The notes beneath the pieces were generated by a model. The model did not search any database. It was not told the origin of the DNA and saw only the letters and a list, made by a program, of their open reading frames with translations. Made by a program: the position numbers and the translations under genes. Positions 23,377 through 25,029 of a DNA stretch of 25,029 bases are shown one piece after another. Within the stretch, counting starts at the first letter, position 1. Each line of letters opens with the position of its first letter. This DNA is from a virus: IMG/VR virus record IMGVR_UViG_3300010883_000428, positions 1-25,029 of that record; one strand, given 5' to 3'.

Positions 23377-23392
23377 GTGCAAGCGTTTGCAC
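23377..23392 (+). promoter_or_regulatory. 16-bp palindromic site, copy 6 (GTGCAAGCGTTTGCAC)
   Basis: It lies between the primase stop (23373) and ATG 23434. Symmetry extends outward to TAGTGCAAGC/GTTTGCACTA (23375-23394) with one mismatched pair. Read on the other strand it is GTGCAAACGCTTGCAC, one base from copies 2 and 5, so this copy probably sits in the reverse orientation. It begins about 31 bases after the likely start of the perfect promoter, a good place for a roadblock repressor. Confidence 0.75.
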
Positions 23393-23433
23393 TAGGATGG
23401 TTTAGACCACACTTGAAAATGAGGAAATGAAAA

Positions 23434-24141
23434 ATGGGTGAAATACCTAGTTGGGTTGATGGAGCAGGCTTTGATGCAGACATGGAGAGCGAGAAGGTTC
23501 TCCGAGCAAATGATCGCTTCTGGCTTAAGCAAGGGAGTACCAGAAAGATCATCTTCTTGACAGAGGACCCTGTTATTCTTTTTGAGCATCAAGTGTATAT
23601 TCCAGGTGGGGGCTATCATTATGCGACTTGCCTCCGTCCTCTGGATATCCCTTGTGCCCTCTGCGACTACGCAGATGATAATTCCGGTCAAGCCAAGCGA
23701 TCCCGAGTAGCTGTCTTTTCTATCATAGACACTACCACTTACGTTGATAAAGCCGAGAAAGAGCATTCTAATATTAAAAAGCTCTTGATGGCAAAGAAAG
23801 GGACTTTTGAGCTTCTTAAGAGGCGGCAACTGAAAATACGAGAGGCGGGGCATCCTGGCTTACAGTATGCTTTAGTTGAAGCTTATCGTACTAATAAGGA
23901 CAAGTCCCCGGCTGTAGGAGACGAGTTTGAATACATCAAGCACGTTGATCCTACCACCTTGGAGGATACCGAAGAGTTTGATTGGCAGACCCTTTTGGCC
24001 CCCGACCAAGATAAGACTCGTAATGTCTTACGAAAATTAACCGGAGGAAGCTCAGCTCCTCGTGAGGACTTCCCTGATAGTTGGAGCGACAAACCTTCGG
24101 ACGCTCCCTCTGAAGGAACGGACACCTCGGTTAAATACTAA
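23434..24141 (+). CDS. Putative phage single-stranded DNA-binding protein
   Basis: A 235-residue protein, ATG 23434 with GAGGAA at 23420-23425. Residues 25-55 (RFWLKQGSTRKIIFLTEDPV) look like the first strands of an OB-type fold. H52/H62, C66 and CALC (C74, C77) could form a zinc site as in T4 gp32-like proteins. Residues 185-235 are acidic and disordered (EDFPDSWSDKPSDAP), as in the C-terminal tails by which SSBs contact other fork proteins. It lies between primase and RNase H/DNA polymerase and has its own strong promoter, fitting a protein needed in large amounts. Family identity is inferred from pattern and place. Confidence 0.72.
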   Translation: MGEIPSWVDGAGFDADMESEKVLRANDRFWLKQGSTRKIIFLTEDPVILFEHQVYIPGGGYHYATCLRPLDIPCALCDYADDNSGQAKRSRVAVFSIIDTTTYVDKAEKEHSNIKKLLMAKKGTFELLKRRQLKIREAGHPGLQYALVEAYRTNKDKSPAVGDEFEYIKHVDPTTLEDTEEFDWQTLLAPDQDKTRNVLRKLTGGSSAPREDFPDSWSDKPSDAPSEGTDTSVKY

Positions 24142-24151
24142 AATAGGATGT

Positions 24152-24200
24152 AGGTAGCCTAAGTGCCGTTGAGTCAATCCAAAGGTATTTTAGGCTGCCT
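24152..24200 (+). other. Long-loop inverted repeat between SSB and RNase H genes
   Basis: AGGTAGCCTAA (24152-24162) pairs with TTAGGCTGCCT (24190-24200), 11 pairs with one G-U, and a 27-base loop. It is followed by pyrimidine-rich GCCTTCTTTC without a clear T run. It occupies most of the 83-base gap before ATG 24225 and could be a weak terminator, RNA-processing site or mRNA-stability element after the SSB gene. Confidence 0.5.
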
Positions 24201-24224
24201 GCCTTCTTTCGTTGGAGATTATGG

Positions 24225-24656
24225 ATGTCGCATTACGAACTCTTTTTTGATGGGAGCAATAAACCCACCCACATAGGGTACGGATGGGTTTTATTGGAAA
24301 ATGATGTTGTTATTGAGGAAGGCAGTGGTCGAGGCAGCTTCTCTAAAAACAGTAACAATGTAGCAGAATATTGTGCCCTTGGCTTTGGATTAGCCCGCTT
24401 TGTGAAGTCTAACAGGAATCTATCTGATTGCACTCTTCAAATCTACGGGGATTCGATGTTGGTGGTAAATCAGATTAACAGAGAATGGGCATGTAAGACC
24501 CCTCACCTTCGACCTTTAAGAGATAATTGTTGGGACTTTTGGAAGAAGCTTAACTGTTCACATAAGGCTATTTCTTGGATTCCCCGAGAACAAAACAAAC
24601 TAGCTGATGCTTTAAGTAGAAATACAAAAAAGATAGTATTATGGACCGACGTATAG
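24225..24656 (+). CDS. rnhA: Ribonuclease H type I
   Basis: A 143-residue protein that cuts RNA in RNA-DNA hybrids, here probably removing primers. The four catalytic acids are in order: D9 (FFDGS), E48 (NVAEYCAL), D76 (YGDSMLV) and D128 (LADALS). The length and strand order fit the short RNase HI type without the basic protrusion of E. coli RNase HI. ATG 24225 follows GGAG by 8 bases, while ATG 24221 is out of frame. It lies beside SSB and DNA polymerase genes, and its end overlaps the next start by 16 bases. Confidence 0.92.
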   Translation: MSHYELFFDGSNKPTHIGYGWVLLENDVVIEEGSGRGSFSKNSNNVAEYCALGFGLARFVKSNRNLSDCTLQIYGDSMLVVNQINREWACKTPHLRPLRDNCWDFWKKLNCSHKAISWIPREQNKLADALSRNTKKIVLWTDV

Positions 24657-25029
24657 AAGAATTCATTGAAGCTGCAAAGAAGGCTGGCGGGTATGCTTTT
24701 GACATTGAATACCCTCCTACTCTATCTGTGCATGATCCAGCTAACTTTCGTTTAGCAGGGTGCAGTTTTGCCACAGATGGAATAGCTTTCTATGAAAAGG
24801 ATATGGACATAGTTCGAGAGTTGATCCGAACTTTGTTTCTGGAATATCCTGAGTTAGACACAGCAGGACACAATGTTAAATCTGACTTCCAGGGATTAGT
24901 CGCAGCCGGGATTATCAATAGCTATGAGTATCCTGAGAATCCTGTAGACACCATGAGTTCAGTTAACATGCTGAACGACAATCTTAAGCCTAAGCAGTTA
25001 GGTTTGGACAAGGTGGTACTTTCCCGGTA
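24641..25029 (+). CDS. Family A DNA polymerase, N-terminal 3'-5' exonuclease part (partial)
   Basis: An open frame from ATG 24641, overlapping the RNase H end, to the window edge gives 129 codons. It shows the DnaQ-like exonuclease motifs in order: AFDIEYP (ExoI, D-x-E at about 21-23), AGHNVKSDFQGL (ExoII, N-x3-D) and DTMSSVNMLNDN followed by KQLGLDKV, the pattern after ExoII in DNA polymerase I proteins. There is no 5'-3' nuclease domain ahead, as usual for phage family A enzymes. The polymerase domain would lie outside the window. A stand-alone exonuclease is possible but less likely in this gene order. Confidence 0.8.
   Translation, partial: MDRRIEEFIEAAKKAGGYAFDIEYPPTLSVHDPANFRLAGCSFATDGIAFYEKDMDIVRELIRTLFLEYPELDTAGHNVKSDFQGLVAAGIINSYEYPENPVDTMSSVNMLNDNLKPKQLGLDKVVLSR

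Noticed and set aside
1-25029. CRISPR array, insertion sequence or integrase
   Set aside because: No regularly spaced direct repeats, no transposase or integrase motifs, and no terminal inverted repeats flanking a gene were seen.

Overview
This window is part of a tailed double-stranded DNA phage genome (Caudoviricetes), or a prophage-like copy of one. Every supported gene is on the + strand and they are tightly packed, with many ATGA/GTGA stop-start overlaps. A 1304-residue tape measure protein and a frameshifted G/GT-type chaperone pair point to a long non-contractile (siphovirus-like) tail. The host cannot be fixed from sequence. Promoters and ribosome sites are ordinary bacterial sigma70/Shine-Dalgarno types. 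The Cys-containing N-terminal module of one glycosyltransferase recalls proteins I associate with Planctomycetes and environmental phages, but that link is weak.

Layout. (1) 1-8020 is the tail module: end of an unknown gene, tail assembly chaperone with a -1 frame extension, tape measure protein, a small minor tail protein, and two consecutive very Cys-rich structural proteins. (2) 8020-11105 holds a giant protein with three glycosyltransferase (GT) modules and a small Cys-rich protein. (3) 11106-12163 is a non-coding patch with a promoter, hairpins and repeats, followed by an HNH endonuclease gene. (4) 12188-18552 is a second GT block: an unknown protein, an MptE/DUF115-like protein, two small GTs, a tail hub-like protein, and a GT whose start overlaps the hub stop. 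(5) 18627-25029 is the replication module: winged-helix initiator-like protein, DnaC-like loader, DnaB-like helicase, two unknown small proteins, a protein of a family sometimes labelled pyrimidine-dimer glycosylase, a CHC2/TOPRIM primase, a candidate ssDNA-binding protein, RNase HI, and the start of a family A DNA polymerase (3'-5' exonuclease domain).

Between and inside the genes there is a regulatory layer that gene annotation would miss. A 16-bp near-palindrome (consensus GTGCAcACGyTTGCAC) occurs six times across tail, GT and replication genes, two of them inside coding sequence in different reading frames. Its symmetric ideal contains GCAAACGTTTGC, the core of PurR/LacI-family operators. 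Two sigma70-like promoters (TTGCAa/t-N17-TATAAT) each have a hairpin whose left arm starts inside the -10 box and whose right arm runs into a T tract. Read-through RNA would form the hairpin and RNA started locally could not. At one of the two, the hairpin also buries the ribosome site of the first replication gene. A perfect TTGACA-N17-TATAAT promoter followed by one of the 16-bp sites precedes the ssDNA-binding protein gene. Finally, two places show a probable -1 frame change at the same T TTT TCN string. One is the expected chaperone frameshift. The other is unexpected and lies at the junction of a short gene with the triple GT.
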